A stretch of 64,000 nt of DNA from Litsea cubeba (GCA_012931725.1 CM022946.1:44202557-44266556); one strand, 5' to 3'. Positions 1 to 11,189 are shown, counted from the first letter of the stretch. Numbers and translations: made by a program. The notes: generated by a model from the sequence alone, not told the origin.

Positions 1-1229
1 AGCTCCCAGAGAGTGATCAAAGGCTCTTGTGTACAAGATGAATGGTTTTCTAGTAGTAGGAGCAGCTAACACTGGAGGTTTGGTTAGGTATGACTTGATA
101 TCTTGGAATGCAGCTTCACAGTCAGCATCCCAGACAAAGTTTACACCTTTTTTCATCAACTGGGAGAATGGACGGCATTTCCCCTAAAGATTGGAGATGA
201 ACCGTCTGATGTAGGCCAATCTCCCTTGAAGCCTTTTGAGTTCTCTTAATGTTCTTGGAGAGGGCATTTCTAGAATGGCTTTGACTTTTATGGGGTCAAG
301 CTCTATTCCAGCTTTCCGAACTAAGAATCCGAGGAACTTACCCGACGAGACGTCGAAGAAGCATTTCAGAAGATTCATTCGCAGTTTTTGTTTGCGAAGC
401 CGGAGGAAGACTTCTCGAAGGTCTTCGAGATGATCATTTTTTCTTTTGCTTTTGACGGCGAGGTCATCAACGTAACATTCAACCGTCTTGTGCTGCATAT
501 CTTGGAATATCTTCATCATAGCCCTCTGATATGTGGTACCAGCATTTTTCAGACCAAATGGCATGACAGTGTAGCAATACACGCCAAATGGGGTCCGAAA
601 GGATGTATGTTTTTCATCTTAGGATGCATCTTTATCTGATTATAGCTAGAGAAACCATCCATGAATGTCATTCGCTCGAATCCACAGGTATTATCAATCA
701 TTACCTCTGGTATGGGGAACAGAAATTCATCTTTTGGGCATGCGCCATTCAGGTCTCTATAGTCAATACAGACCCTGATCTGCCCGATTTTCTTTGTCAC
801 GGGGACAATATTGGCCAACCATTCAGGATGTTGTTCCTCACGGATGAAGCCGACGCTTTTGAGTTTTTGAACTTCTTGTTCAATTTTATCCATCACATCT
901 GGACGGAATCTTCTTTGACCCTGCTTGACAGGCTTGATGTCTTCTAGAAGATTGAGTTTGTGGACTGCTATTTTGGGGTCTAAACCAGGCATTTCAGCTT
1001 AAGACCATGCAAAGCAATCAACGAACTCACGAAGAAAGGAGATATACTCGGGTAACTCATAATCCTTTATATTCTTGCTTATGAATACTGGATGTGGGTT
1101 ATCTGGTGTTCCCAAGTCTATCTTTTGAACAGGATCTTCTGTTGGAAGGTTCGAAGGTGGTTCCTCCATAATATTTTCGGAGGCTTCCAGCTCAACGAAA
1201 CCTTCTGGGGTTTTTTTGTTCCTTTCCAC
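1..1229 (-). pseudogene. Reverse transcriptase region of copy A
   Basis: Three minus-strand blocks (1229-999, 992-549, 582-184) and a tail to base 1 together cover an RT domain. The first holds the pre-RT linker ending FVDCFAWS. The second begins MPGLDP and contains the template-binding block WLANIVPVTKK. The third has MPFGLKNAGTTYQRAM and the catalytic YVDD box at about 474-463, which is intact. Bases 183-1 continue into the RT/RNase H connection and stop at the window edge. A stop separates blocks one and two near 1000, and a frameshift separates two and three near 580. The enzyme would copy element RNA into DNA inside virus-like particles. Here it is inactive as read. Confidence 0.9.
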
Positions 1230-1987
1230 GGGTCTTCTTGATCAGGAATTTTCCCAAGGCTTGCTATGAGATGATCCCAATCGCCTGTTGAAATCGGGTC
1301 GAAGTAGGCTACTTCTTTTGGAGATGAGGGTTCTTCTGGGTCAGAAGACCACACGTCTGTGCCATCGGACAACTCCTCTTCATTGTCTGAGAAATCGTAC
1401 CAATTGGATGAGCTTCCTGGATCTTTGTCAGGTGACTCATCGAAGAGATATCCAGGGAGATCGATGTCTTCATGGATTTGAGATGTTGAGGCTTGGTCAG
1501 TAAATTGACTTTTAAGCCTTTGTGTCAACTGCCTCAGAGGAGTATTGGGATCGTACCCTAGCCCGTGTGAAGACTTTTCTACATAGCCGTAGATTCTCCA
1601 ATCTTCCACCTGGCTTTTGGTCAAGACGGGCCCCAATGGTGTGAGAATACCGCGTCCTTCTCCCAAACCGACTGGATTTTGAGCGTCATAGCCCATTTTC
1701 TTCATAATAGCTTGTGCCACAGGACTATATAAGGATAGTTGAGGCATACCTTCATTTTGGAAAGGTTCAAGCATGGAGTTTGATGAAGAAGCATCCGATC
1801 TATGGAAGATCGGTTTTTCCTTTGCTGAAGTTGCTGGAACAACGAAGGAAGCTGACGTAGGTTCTTTTATGTCAGAAGTTGTCTCCATTGGAGTAAGAGC
1901 AGGCTGAACTTGCTGAGTGTCAGCTTGGCTTGACGATATGTCATCTTCGGGCTCTAAATCCGAATCCGTGTCTTGCATGATAGACAC
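1118..1987 (-). CDS. Polyprotein segment with G-patch motif, copy A
   Basis: A 289-aa minus-strand frame between protease and RT. Residues about 85-125 (near 1735-1620) carry IMKKMGYDAQ followed by GLGEGRGI, a good match to the G-patch consensus (hydrophobic-KKMG, spacer, GLGK-G-GI), a nucleic-acid-binding motif. G-patches are known beside the protease of some retroviruses and in some plant gypsy polyproteins. The flanks are acidic and serine-rich and look like unstructured linker. It overlaps the next RT-proximal frame by about 110 bases, so a frameshift probably separates them. The role in this element is inferred only. Confidence 0.7.
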   Translation of the reverse strand: MSIMQDTDSDLEPEDDISSSQADTQQVQPALTPMETTSDIKEPTSASFVVPATSAKEKPIFHRSDASSSNSMLEPFQNEGMPQLSLYSPVAQAIMKKMGYDAQNPVGLGEGRGILTPLGPVLTKSQVEDWRIYGYVEKSSHGLGYDPNTPLRQLTQRLKSQFTDQASTSQIHEDIDLPGYLFDESPDKDPGSSSNWYDFSDNEEELSDGTDVWSSDPEEPSSPKEVAYFDPISTGDWDHLIASLGKIPDQEDPWKGTKKPQKVSLSWKPPKILWRNHLRTFQQKILFKR

Positions 1988-2017
1988 GAAAAAGACAATA
2001 AATTTGCCCCCAGGCTT

Positions 2018-4564
2018 TTACTTTGCCTTCTTCACTTTAGTTGTGATGACCAAAGGCTTTGAAGGTTTGAGGGAGATGATGAAAGGAGTTTGAATGCTCT
2101 CTTCGGATTTACCGGATGCTTTGTTTTCTTCCGGTGATTGTTGAGGAGCCTTGCCTTCATCTTTTTGGAGATTTTCGGCAAAGGGTGCTGTGTGCTTCTC
2201 CTCTTCTTCTTTTTCACCTTCATACATTTGTGAGTGTGCGAAGTGGACTTCTTTACCTTTGAAGGGTTTTATGTCCGCAAAGACTCGATGTATCATGCCG
2301 TCGTCGCCAACAGACTTAATGCATTGATGTAGAGTTGAAGGGACAACACCATTCTCGTGGATCCAGGGGCGTCCGAGAAGGATGTTGTAGCATGAAGGGG
2401 TTTTTATTGCATACACAGTGACCTCAGAGATAAGATCACCAATCTGAAACTTGAACCTGATTTTGCCGATAGGCCTTTGAGTACTCCCATCGTATCCAAA
2501 GATAGATACAGATGTGTGCCTCAGTTTGCTGGGTGGGATGCCCAACTCTTCGAGAGCCGAAGTGGAGATGAGGTTGAGTGCAGAACCTGGGTCGATCTGA
2601 ACTCTGTGCACAGGCATTTCCTTGATGTACCCTGTGAAGTACAGGGGTCGGTTGTGCCTTGTTTCGCCAAGTAGGAGGTCGTCCTTTGTGAAGGCGATGG
2701 TTGCACTGGCTGCTTTTCTAACCGAGAGGCATTCAATGCATGATCCCTCAGTTTTCTTCTTTTCTCCCTTTGAGGAAGCTTCTGAGTTTTTGACCCGGTA
2801 ATCCATTTCAATTTGGAGGACGTACGAGGCATGTTTCTCGACATCCTCATTCAGCTTTTGTAATTCTGAAATGAGATTATCACGAGTGTGCGGAGACATT
2901 CGCAATAAATCTAGGATGTGCAGACGTGCAGGTATGTGCTTGAAGTGTTCAATCAAGTCATACTTGAAAGCCTCCTTAGGGCCTGCATGTTTATCATTGT
3001 TGCCACTAAGGGCGCTTACAACATCTTTTCCCGAAGGATTTACATATGTAAAGGAAGATTGGTTGTAATTTTTGTGGTAGTCCCGGCCTGAGCGGGTGCC
3101 TCTACCGACTTCGAGAGCTTCTTGAGAAGGGTCTTTGTTTGGAAGATTCTCTTCAGGATCAAAAGGCTGTCGTTTTTCATTTGCTGAGGATGTATCTGCA
3201 GCAGAGTTGCCATCCTCAGTGATTGTGTTGCATGGAGCATTTTCCGGGAACAAGTCCTGAACAACATCCAGCAACCTTTCTTCTTCGTTGACCAATTCAT
3301 CATCCCAAGCATCAATAGCTGGGGATTCTTTAATCTGGAAGGGTGTGAACTTTGAAGTCACAGTCTCAGAAGAAGAAACCTGAGAGGGTGTCGTCTCAGT
3401 GAAAGTCACGTGAGATGAGGTGGCTCCAGAAGATACATTACTAGGCGTCGCCGGAGTGTAAATGAACTCATCAGACAATGCTTCGGAAGAGCTATAATCC
3501 CGAATTATCACATTACAGGAAGCTCTGATAGGAGACGTTGCTTGATCGGAGTCAGGCTCATCCTCGGATGTAAGAGGATCGTCTATCCAGTAATTTTCTC
3601 CATTTTCAGGAGTTAAGGGAGGATGTACCTGATGATATTCAGGGACTTCAGGCTCTGGATTGCAAGGAAGCTCATTGACGCGGTCTTGCTCTTGTTCTAG
3701 AGCGAGACGCTGCAAGATCCTTGCATATTCTTCAAGATCAGGCATGGGAGCCAAATCTTCTTCTTCATCAGCTCTTTGTGGCTCAACATAGTTGATTTCC
3801 TCTGGGGCAATGACGGGTGCTGGTTCAACAACATTTTCTTGTACAACCTCTTGGTCTTCTTCATCATCAGACCAGGATCCTTGTGGCTGTAGGCGGTTAA
3901 ACCAGATTACTAGCATAAGATGAGTCTCAAGAACCCATTCTTCATCGGAGAGATATTCTTCTGTTTCAAGGGACTCCTCCCACTTGTCGGTGTGGTTGGA
4001 TTCGAATCCATCATCGGTGTCGCTGGACTCGTATTCATCAATGGAGAATCCAACTACCGAATTGCAAGAGTATGATGCTTCCTGCGTGGCTTCTTTGAAT
4101 TGAGGTGGCATGAAATCACTGAGAGTGAATTTTCTTACCCCCTTTGAAGTCTCTGGAAGGGATGTTTTTGTTGCCTCCAGTGAAGCGGTAGAGGAAGCCT
4201 CTACCTTTTCTTGGACTTCTTGCTTTGGCTGAGTCTTCTCTTGCTGTTTGAGCTTGAGGAGATATTTCCTAGCCTGCCTTCGCGATTGAGTTGTAGGCTT
4301 TGTTTTCACGACCTCCCAATTTTCATCTTCCAGGAGATCGGGATGTACCCATATGGGTTGTCCGTCTGGTGTCGGGTAAGGAACCAGTTCCTCGGACGCT
4401 TGGATTGTGTTTATCACCTTGAAGGAAGTAGTGATCTTCTTCTTCGGTGATTTTGATGTTTGTCCACATGTCACCATGTTGACGGAGGCAGACCCATAGT
4501 TTTTGTCAAAGGTGTTACTCCGTTTTTCCACATCTCGTTTATTTTCTCTCTCACAACGAAGCAT
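2018..4564 (-). CDS. Gag C-terminal linker and aspartic protease, copy A
   Basis: An open 848-aa minus-strand frame, the longest intact piece of copy A. The first 640 residues are a charged, low-complexity linker rich in Glu, Asp and Ser. The retropepsin-like domain starts near residue 640, with the catalytic block VQIDPGSALNLIS (Asp about residue 658, codon near 2593-2591) and, about 65 residues later, NILLGRPWIHENG, which is standard after plant gypsy proteases. The enzyme would cut the gag-pol polyprotein. The start assigned here is simply the first Met after the stop that ends gag; in the ancestor the frame was continuous with gag. The same linker in copy B is cut by a large deletion. Confidence 0.85.
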   Translation of the reverse strand: MLRCERENKRDVEKRSNTFDKNYGSASVNMVTCGQTSKSPKKKITTSFKVINTIQASEELVPYPTPDGQPIWVHPDLLEDENWEVVKTKPTTQSRRQARKYLLKLKQQEKTQPKQEVQEKVEASSTASLEATKTSLPETSKGVRKFTLSDFMPPQFKEATQEASYSCNSVVGFSIDEYESSDTDDGFESNHTDKWEESLETEEYLSDEEWVLETHLMLVIWFNRLQPQGSWSDDEEDQEVVQENVVEPAPVIAPEEINYVEPQRADEEEDLAPMPDLEEYARILQRLALEQEQDRVNELPCNPEPEVPEYHQVHPPLTPENGENYWIDDPLTSEDEPDSDQATSPIRASCNVIIRDYSSSEALSDEFIYTPATPSNVSSGATSSHVTFTETTPSQVSSSETVTSKFTPFQIKESPAIDAWDDELVNEEERLLDVVQDLFPENAPCNTITEDGNSAADTSSANEKRQPFDPEENLPNKDPSQEALEVGRGTRSGRDYHKNYNQSSFTYVNPSGKDVVSALSGNNDKHAGPKEAFKYDLIEHFKHIPARLHILDLLRMSPHTRDNLISELQKLNEDVEKHASYVLQIEMDYRVKNSEASSKGEKKKTEGSCIECLSVRKAASATIAFTKDDLLLGETRHNRPLYFTGYIKEMPVHRVQIDPGSALNLISTSALEELGIPPSKLRHTSVSIFGYDGSTQRPIGKIRFKFQIGDLISEVTVYAIKTPSCYNILLGRPWIHENGVVPSTLHQCIKSVGDDGMIHRVFADIKPFKGKEVHFAHSQMYEGEKEEEEKHTAPFAENLQKDEGKAPQQSPEENKASGKSEESIQTPFIISLKPSKPLVITTKVKKAK

Positions 4565-4587
4565 TGATTGAGAGGATGCGAGATCAT

Positions 4588-5870
4588 CTAATGGTATGGA
4601 CAGTACCGAGGATCGTTGGTTTTGCCAACATCACCAGGTCTTTTGGGTTCAGGCAAAGTGAGCTTGCCGTTTGCCACAAGTGCCCCGAAGATTTCATCAA
4701 CATCTTCATCAAACGGGTATTTCTTCTCTACTCGTTCTTTGAAGGCATCTGAGAGTTCAGGTCTCTTACCAGCAGATTTGTTTTCAGCTTTCTTTGGTGG
4801 CTGAGGAGCTGACTTGGTCTGCACATTGAGGACCTCTTTTTTTTTGGTTTTGAGGTTGCAATTGCGGTTGGCTCTTTTCTTGATGATTTCTGACTGTTGA
4901 GGTCTTTAATCACCATTTCAGATTCCATGGAAGCTTATAGGAGTTTTCCCAGGTTCTTTGATTTGTTGCCGATGATCATATAGCGGATTCTGACTCTCAT
5001 GTTGTTTCGGCAGATGTCGACTAGCGACGCTTGTGGCAATACATCCGAGCATTTGTACGCCATTGCTTTCCACTTATGAATGAAGTCATATGTTCACTCA
5101 TTCTCCCCCTGTTTTAGGCTGCACAGCTGAGCCATAGTAGCGGGATGATCCTCACCTTTGAAGTGAGTCAGGAAGCGTGTCTTTAGCATGGCCCAATTTT
5201 GGATGGAGTCCTCCAGCAAAGTGGAGTACCAATCGAAGGCTGTACCTTTTAGGGTACTTGCAAAGAGGTGGATCTTGAGTGCATCTTGATCCGCGATAGC
5301 TCCCATCAGGATCTTGAAGTGGATGACGTGCTGTCTGGCTGATCCTTTCCCCGTATATGTTTGGAGAGTAGGATGTTTGAATTTTATGGGGAACGGGACC
5401 GAGTCCATCCATAAGGGATATGGTGGCTTGATCCCATGCTCCTTGAGTATATCCTCTTCTTTTGCTTTGGCAAGGATACTGTCTACGTCCTTTTTGGTAA
5501 GGGCGCGTGACTCATTTTCTTCTCCATTTACCTCATCGTCTTGATGATTCAGAGGAGGTTCATTGTTCGCCTGATTTTGGAAGGCGAGGAGAAGGTTTTC
5601 CATCAGAGTTTCAATCCTCTGCTGGGCTTGTTCCAACTGCTGGATGCGTGTGATCGCATCATGTTGAGGTGGATTGCGGGCTGGTGGCTCAGAATTTGTA
5701 GCCAGGACGTTCATCCCTTGGGATTCGAACGAAGAAACTGTCCTGTTGACTGAGCTGGGGCTCATTCTTTTTGATGAAGAGCTTGAGGAAGGATCACTTT
5801 GCCGTCCTTTGCTTGAAGGAGCAGGGGATTCTTCTGAATGTCTTCTTGTCCTGGAGACGCTGCGGGTCAC
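4588..5870 (-). pseudogene. Gag (capsid/nucleocapsid) of copy A
   Basis: The first frame (5870-5094, 258 aa) has a Ser-rich N terminus, a coiled segment around RIQQLEQAQQRIETLMENLL, then the Retrotrans_gag core with FDWYSTL and FLTHFKGEDHPATM. An in-frame TGA at 5096-5094 cuts it where copy B reads Ser (NESTYDF). Homology continues to a frame at 4824-4588 ending YCPYH, the start of a C-H-H-C knuckle-like motif that B completes with HPLNQCF. A run of T at about 4838-4846 shifts the frame relative to B. Gag packages element RNA into particles. The upstream region to about 6070 is also similar to coding sequence, so the true start may lie before 5870. Confidence 0.85.
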
Positions 5871-6076
5871 CGGACGTCGGACATGGATTTTTGTTGCTGA
5901 CTTTTTGCATCTTCAGGTTTTTCCAACCATCTGGACGGCAGCAACTTGGTTGGGTCTTTCTTTTTCGACCCATTTGGGAGAGACTTGAAGTGTAGGAGGC
6001 TGGGTCCTTTGCTTCTCTAATCTCTTTTATCGATACGACGCTCGGCGGCGTATGCGACGAGCAATTTGAGCTTCGG

Positions 6077-6823
6077 TTAGCTCTGGCTGGGCTTTGACGA
6101 TGAAGGATGTGCTCCCTCGGGCGTAGCAGCCGAACCTGTCTTCTTTTTAGCTGGGTAAGGACAGGATGCGAACCCGGTCCTTCGCCTGTTGCAGTGAAGC
6201 TTTGAATTTTTGGAGTTCGGCCCCTGTAGAGATGAAGGGTCGAACTGCAGGTTTGTAGGCCTTAGCAGGTGCTTCAGAGGCCTTGTGATGCATGACTTGA
6301 TTTTGGGCTTGTAGGAACAAGCCGGCTCATGCTGGGTTGACTTGGGAGTCAGATTGGAGATTGGTCTCTCCTCTTTCATGTAAGCAAGAGGGTAGAACCG
6401 GTTCTCCTTGAGTGGGGCCAGGTATGCTGGCTTGGTGGGTGTTTGAGACCTTCTTTGTTTTAGTGAAGGTCTTGGGGAACAAGTGTTGGGATAGACCTGG
6501 TCGTTTGCGGGTCGAGGCTTCGTGGGGGTGCCACGGGCTTCGGGCCTTCTGGTGCTCGCCTTTTGTGTCACGGTAGTAACACGTTGAGAGGCGACCTTCT
6601 GCTTCTTGGAAGGAGCAGTTTGTTCTTCGGGAAGTGGGAATGGTCCCAGCGTCCCGAAGACGATAATCCGGGGAGTCAAGGTCAACCCGGAGTTCAAAGA
6701 GCTGCCGAGGGAGTTGACGCTTCGGCAGCTGATAGGGCTCTTGTAGGTGCGCGTGGTTTGCTTCTGTTGAAGCATGAGCTAGTGCTTGTTCTCGTCGAAG
6801 GTAATGGTTAGTGAAGCTGCCAT
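6077..6823 (-). pseudogene. ORF1-like gene between leader and gag, copy A
   Basis: Minus-strand frame beginning MAASLTITFDENKH at 6823. It is cut by one TAG near 6778 where copy B has Gln, then stays open for 232 aa to 6077. The protein is basic and rich in Pro, Ser and Lys (KPAYLAPLKENRF, RPTNLQFDPSSLQGP). I recognise no domain. Position alone suggests equivalence to the extra ORF1 found before gag in Ogre/Tat elements, whose function is unknown. Copy B has the same ORF with frameshifts. It ends a few bases before the site where B received a solo LTR. Confidence 0.6.
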
Positions 6824-8394
6824 TGTTAGTTTTCAAAAAGTTTCTGAAACAAGACCACATCCATTAGTAATCACAAGAATATAATGATCATAAATGGGAA
6901 GTTCTATGGTTTTGTCTTTTCAAATCGCTCGAGGGAGATGACCCAAGCAATATGAAGAAGGCAAAATGCCATATAAGGTACAATTGTTCTGATCGCAGGT
7001 ATGGTAAGCCCAGAATGAGCGTCCCAGTGACTGCTAGAAGCAATTGTGAACTTAAATTCAACTTATCGAGAAGCAGAGCTTGCTCGAGGTAAGAAGAATA
7101 TAAAGTTGGAGTTACAAATGTGCCAGTCGCGAATACAGTAGACCCTGAAAGGGCGTACTAGTACCGCTAGACACAAATGTTTTGAGACCGCATCCATGAG
7201 ATGATATTCTCTGTTTTGAAAGGTCAAGATTGGATTCATCAAAGGGAGCAGATGGTATTCCGATCCAAATACGGTCTCAGCGATTTCTGTGAGTGCCAGT
7301 ACTCAGAAGGAAATGAACCATAATTTCTCGGATCTGAATCCAAAAATGACGAGTTTTTTTTTTTTTTTTTTTGAAAGGCTAAGATCGGGTTCATCAAAAA
7401 GAGCAAAAGGCACTCCAATCTGAACTCGGGCTCAACAATTTCCACAAGCGCCAGTGCTCAGAAAGTAGGAGACCAAAATTTCCCCAATCTAAACCCAAAA
7501 TGACGGAAGTTTTTTTTTTGAAAAAATCTTTTTTAAAAGATTTTTTTTTCAAAATATTTTTTTATTAAAAAAAATTTGAACATATTTTTTTATTCTTTAT
7601 TTTTTATTTTAAAATATTTTTATTTTGGTATTTTTATTTATTTATTTAAAAGACGTGAGAGTACACATAGGCCTCCTAACCCGGTCTTATGAAATCTCAA
7701 TTGATAGAATCGCCCCCAGGTAAGGGTAGGATTACTTAATGAACCCGTTTGGAGGACCCTTGCCTAGAACAGTCAAGCTATCTCCACACTCTGGACAAGG
7801 CTTTTCTTGAATCAACCGTGATCAAAGAACACAGTTGGTTTAACCTTGTGGTCTATGTCTTTTTTTTATTTTTTAGATCTCCAATAGACTCATCGATATG
7901 AAACAATGGCCCAATCCTCGATCCGAACACGGTCTCAGCGATTTCCACGAGTGCTAGTGCCCAGAAGAGAGAGGATCAAAGTTTCTCAATTTTGAATCCA
8001 AAATGAGAAATATAATTTTTTTGTTTTTTTTTAATTTCTAATGAACTAATCGAAGAAAAACAATGGCCATTTCCACAATTCGAACTGGCTCAACGATTTC
8101 CGCGAGCACATAGACGAAACGAAAAGGATCAAAGTTTCTCAATTTTAAGTCCAAACTAAGAAATTTGATTTTTTTTGGAAAAGAGAAAGAGTGAAAATAA
8201 ATTCAAAGAATTAGAAATTTCCAAAAAATCTCATCTCATTTTTTTATGCGGAATCCAACATAGGCCACCAATTAGAAAGTAGCCAAGGAATCGAGAAAAG
8301 AAATATAAGCATAGAGCAAAAGATATGATATGCAAATATTTCATTTCTAGCATCATGTTCTCAAATGAACGGGTCCCACCGGGTGGAGCCAGCT
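6824..8394 (-). other. Untranslated leader of copy A with degenerate internal repeats
   Basis: No credible gene. This is the element's 5' leader, mirrored in copy B at 8854-10445. It contains long A/T runs (7340-7360, 7510-7650) and four divergent copies of a unit of about 125 bp, roughly 7220-7350, 7365-7505, 7885-8010 and 8040-8170. The units share a block like gcgatttccacgagtgc and a following aaagtttctcaattt (or divergent versions). Confidence 0.65.
8374..8391 (-). other. Candidate primer-binding site, copy A
   Basis: Read on the minus strand, TGGCTCCACCCGGTGGGA begins 4 bases after the LTR end CCATCA. It starts with TGG, as expected for pairing to a tRNA 3' CCA end. Copy B has the identical string at 8857-8874. 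I could not assign the tRNA. Confidence 0.5.
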
Positions 8395-8613
8395 TGATGG
8401 AACAACGCATTCTGCCCGGTTCTTCCGGGGTCGGCGGATGTGGGAGTCCATTTGGGTCCGACCCTTTCGTAACCGGGGGGTAGAGGCGTGCATCAACATT
8501 TTTTTGTGCGGGTGTGCCAGATTTTCTATTTTACTTGGAATTACAAGTGGTGATCCGGAGATCGACCTTCGCAAGTAAAAAGGAAATCAACTTCTTTCAA
8601 GTTTTCCATTGCA
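8395..8613 (-). repeat. 5' LTR remnant of copy A (last 219 bp of LTR)
   Basis: Minus-strand reading matches the last part of the complete LTR at 11195-13772 (its bases about 13552-13772), ending CCATCA. The rest of the LTR, including its promoter, is missing because the inverted junction lies here. Confidence 0.85.
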
Positions 8614-8634
8614 ACCTCTTTTCTTAAATATATG
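8614..8634. other. Centre of a large inverted repeat (head-to-head junction of copies A and B)
   Basis: A spacer of about 21 bp separates ..ccattgca (left) from tgcaatgg.. (right). From here the two strands are inverted copies: left arm 8613 to about 6076, right arm 8635 to about 11194. Arms are similar but not identical. Beyond that, homology continues through gag (A 6075 to about 3800; B 13778 to about 16008). Confidence 0.85.
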
Positions 8635-8853
8635 TGCAATGGAAAACTTGAAAGAAGTCGATTTCCTTTTTACTTGTGAAGGTCGATCTCCGGATCACCA
8701 CTTGTAATTCCAAGTAAAATAAAAACATTTGGCACACCCGCACAAAAAAATGTTGATGCACGCCTCTGCCCCCGGTTACGAAAGGGTCGGACCCAAACGG
8801 ACTCCCACGTCTACCGACCCCGGTAGAACCGGGCAGAATGCACTGTTCCATCA
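8616..8853 (+). repeat. 5' LTR remnant of copy B
   Basis: From ctcttttcttaaatatatg (8616) to tgttccatca (8853) this matches the end of the solo LTR (about 13531-13772). The upstream LTR part, including the TATA box, is absent. Confidence 0.85.
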
Positions 8854-10445
8854 AGCTGGCTCCACCCGGTGGGACCCGTTCATTTGAGAACACGATGCTA
8901 GAAATGAAATATTTGCATATCATATCTTTTGCTCTATGCTTATATTTCTTTTCTCGATTCCTTGGCTACTTTCTAATTTGTGGCCTATGTTGGATTCCGC
9001 ATAAAAAAAATGAGATGAGATTTTTTGGAAATTTCTAATTCTTTGAATTTTTTCCACTCTTTTTGTTTTAAAAAAAATCAGATTTCTTAGTTTGGACTCA
9101 AAATTGAGAAACTTTGATCCTTTTCGTTTCGTCTCTGTGCTCGCGGAAATCGTTGAGCCGGATCGAATTGTGGAAATGGCCATTGTTTTTCTTCGATGAG
9201 TTCATTAGAAATTAAAAAAAACAAAACAAAAAAAATAAAAAAATCAGATTTCTCATTTTGGACTCAAAATTGAGAAACTTTGATCCTCTCCCTTCTGGGC
9301 ACTGGCGCTCGCGAAAATCGCTGAGACCGTGTTCGGATCGGGGATTGGGCCATTGTTTCTCTTAGATGAGTTCATTAAAGAAAAAAATAAAAACAAAATA
9401 AAAACAAAAAAGGACATAGACCACTAAGGTTAAACCAACTGCGTTCTTTGATCACGGTTGATTCAAGAAAAGCCTTATCCAGAGTGTGGAGATGGCTTGA
9501 CTGTTCTAGGCAAGGGTCCTACAAACGAGTTCATCTACCCTTACCTGGGGGCAATTCTATCAATCAAGATTTCATAAGACCGGGTTAGGAGGCCTATGTG
9601 TACTCTCTCGTCTTTTAAATAAAAATTTTTCAAAATAAAATTTTTAAAAATAAAAATTTTAAAATAAAAAATAAAAAATACAAATTTTTCAAAAAAAATC
9701 TTAAAAAAATAATAAAAAATAAAAAATAAAAGATTTTTTTAAAAACAAAATCTTGAAAAAAAAATAAAACTTCCGTCATTTTGGGTTTAGATTGGGGAAA
9801 TTTTGGTCTCCTCCTTTCTGAGCACTGGCGCTCACGGAAATCGCTAAGCCCGTGTTCAGATCGGAGTACCTTTTGCTCTCTTTGATGAACCCGATATTGG
9901 CCTTTAAAAAAAAAACTCGTCATTTTTGGATTCAGATCCGAGAAATTATGGTTCATTTCTTTCTAAGTACTGGCGTTCGCGGAAATCACTGAGACCGTAT
10001 TTGGATCGGAATACCATCTGCTCTCTTTGATGAATCCAATCTTGACCTTTCAAAATAGAGAGTCTCATCTAATGGATGCGGTCTCCAAACAGTTGTATCT
10101 AGCGGTACTAGTACGCCCTTTCAGGGTCTACTGTATTCACGACCGGCACATTTGTAACTCCAACTTTATATTCTTCTTACCTTGAACAAGCTCTGCTTCT
10201 CGATAAGTTGAATTTAAGTTCACAATTGCTTCTAGCAGTCACTGGGACGCTCATTCTGGGCTTACCATAACTGCGATCAGAACAATTATACCATCTATGG
10301 CTTTCTGCCTTCTTCATATTGCTTGGGTCATCTCCCTCAAGCGATTTGAAAAGACAAAACCATAGAACTTCCAATTTATGATCATTATATTCTTGTGATT
10401 ACTAATGGATGTGGTCTTGTTTCAGAAATTTTTCGAAAACTAACA
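8854..10445 (+). other. Untranslated leader of copy B with degenerate internal repeats
   Basis: Mirror of 6824-8394. Four divergent units of about 125 bp lie near 9075-9205, 9245-9385, 9775-9905 and 9918-10045, each with a block like cgctcgcggaaatcg followed by gatgagttcatta or gatgaa. A/T-rich runs fill 9610-9770. No gene seen. Confidence 0.65.
8857..8874 (+). other. Candidate primer-binding site, copy B
   Basis: TGGCTCCACCCGGTGGGA, 4 bases after the LTR end. It is identical to the site in copy A. The tRNA is not identified. Confidence 0.5.
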
Positions 10446-11189
10446 ATGGAAGCTTCATTAACCATTACCTTCGTTGAGAGCAAACACCAACTCATGCTTC
10501 AACAGAAGCAAACTACGCGCACCTACAAGCGCCCCATCTGCTGCCGAAGTGTCAACTTCCTCGGCAACTCTCTGAACTCCGGGTCGACCTCGACTCCCCG
10601 GACTATTGTCTTTGGGACGCTGGGACCATTCCCACTTTTCGAAGAACAAATTGCTCCTTCCAGGAAGTAGAATCTCGCCTCTCAACGTGTCACTACCGTG
10701 ACACCAAAGGCTAGCAACAGAAGGCCCGAAGCCCGTGGCAGCCCCACGAAGCCTCGACCCGCAAACGACTAGGTCTATCCCAAGACTTGGTCCCCAAGAC
10801 CTTCACCAAAACAAAGAAGGTCCCAAACATCCACCAAGCCAGCATACCTGGCCCCACTAAAGGAGAAGCAGTTCTACCCTCTTTTTTACATGAAAGAGGA
10901 GAGACCCATCTCCAACTTGACTCCCAAGTCAAACCAGCATGAACCGGCTTATTCCTACAAGTCCAAAATCAGATCATGAATCACAAGGCCTCTGTAAGCA
11001 CCTGCTAAGGCCTACAAACCTGCAGTTCGACCCTTCATCTCTACAGGGGCCGAACTCCAAAAATTCAAAGCTTCACTGCAACAGGCGAAGGACCGGGTTC
11101 GCATCCTGTCCTTGCCCAGCTACAAAGAAGACAGGCTCGCCTGCTGCGCCCGAGGGAGCACATCCTTCATTGTCAAAGCCCAGCCAGAG
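10446..11189 (+). pseudogene. ORF1-like gene remnant, copy B
   Basis: Starts MEASLTITFVESKHQLMLQQ at 10446 and matches the ORF1-like gene of copy A along its whole length. The frame ends near 10670 and resumes in another frame from about 10939 (RPTNLQFDPSSLQGPNSKN), ending KPSQS at about 11193. At least one frameshift is therefore present. No recognised domain. The 3' edge is the insertion point of the nested solo LTR. Confidence 0.6.

Larger units (their letters stand above)
1..8613 (-). mobile_element. Ty3/gypsy Tat-type retrotransposon, copy A (partial)
   Basis: On the minus strand this reads: LTR remnant (8613-8395), primer-binding site, long leader, ORF1-like gene, gag, protease, G-patch region and RT, then runs off the window edge at the start of RNase H. 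The order, the absence of a chromodomain in the sister copy, and the extra ORF before gag fit the Tat/Ogre-like group of Ty3/gypsy elements. Stops and frameshifts occur in most genes, so it is not autonomous. It is the inverted partner of copy B, which starts three bases further right. Its upstream LTR portion is missing at the junction. Confidence 0.9.

Noticed and set aside
8353..8574. 73-aa minus-strand frame across the LTR remnant
   Set aside because: It covers LTR and primer-binding site, not coding sequence.
9630..9956. Phe-rich minus-strand frame
   Set aside because: Product of A/T homopolymer runs in the leader.
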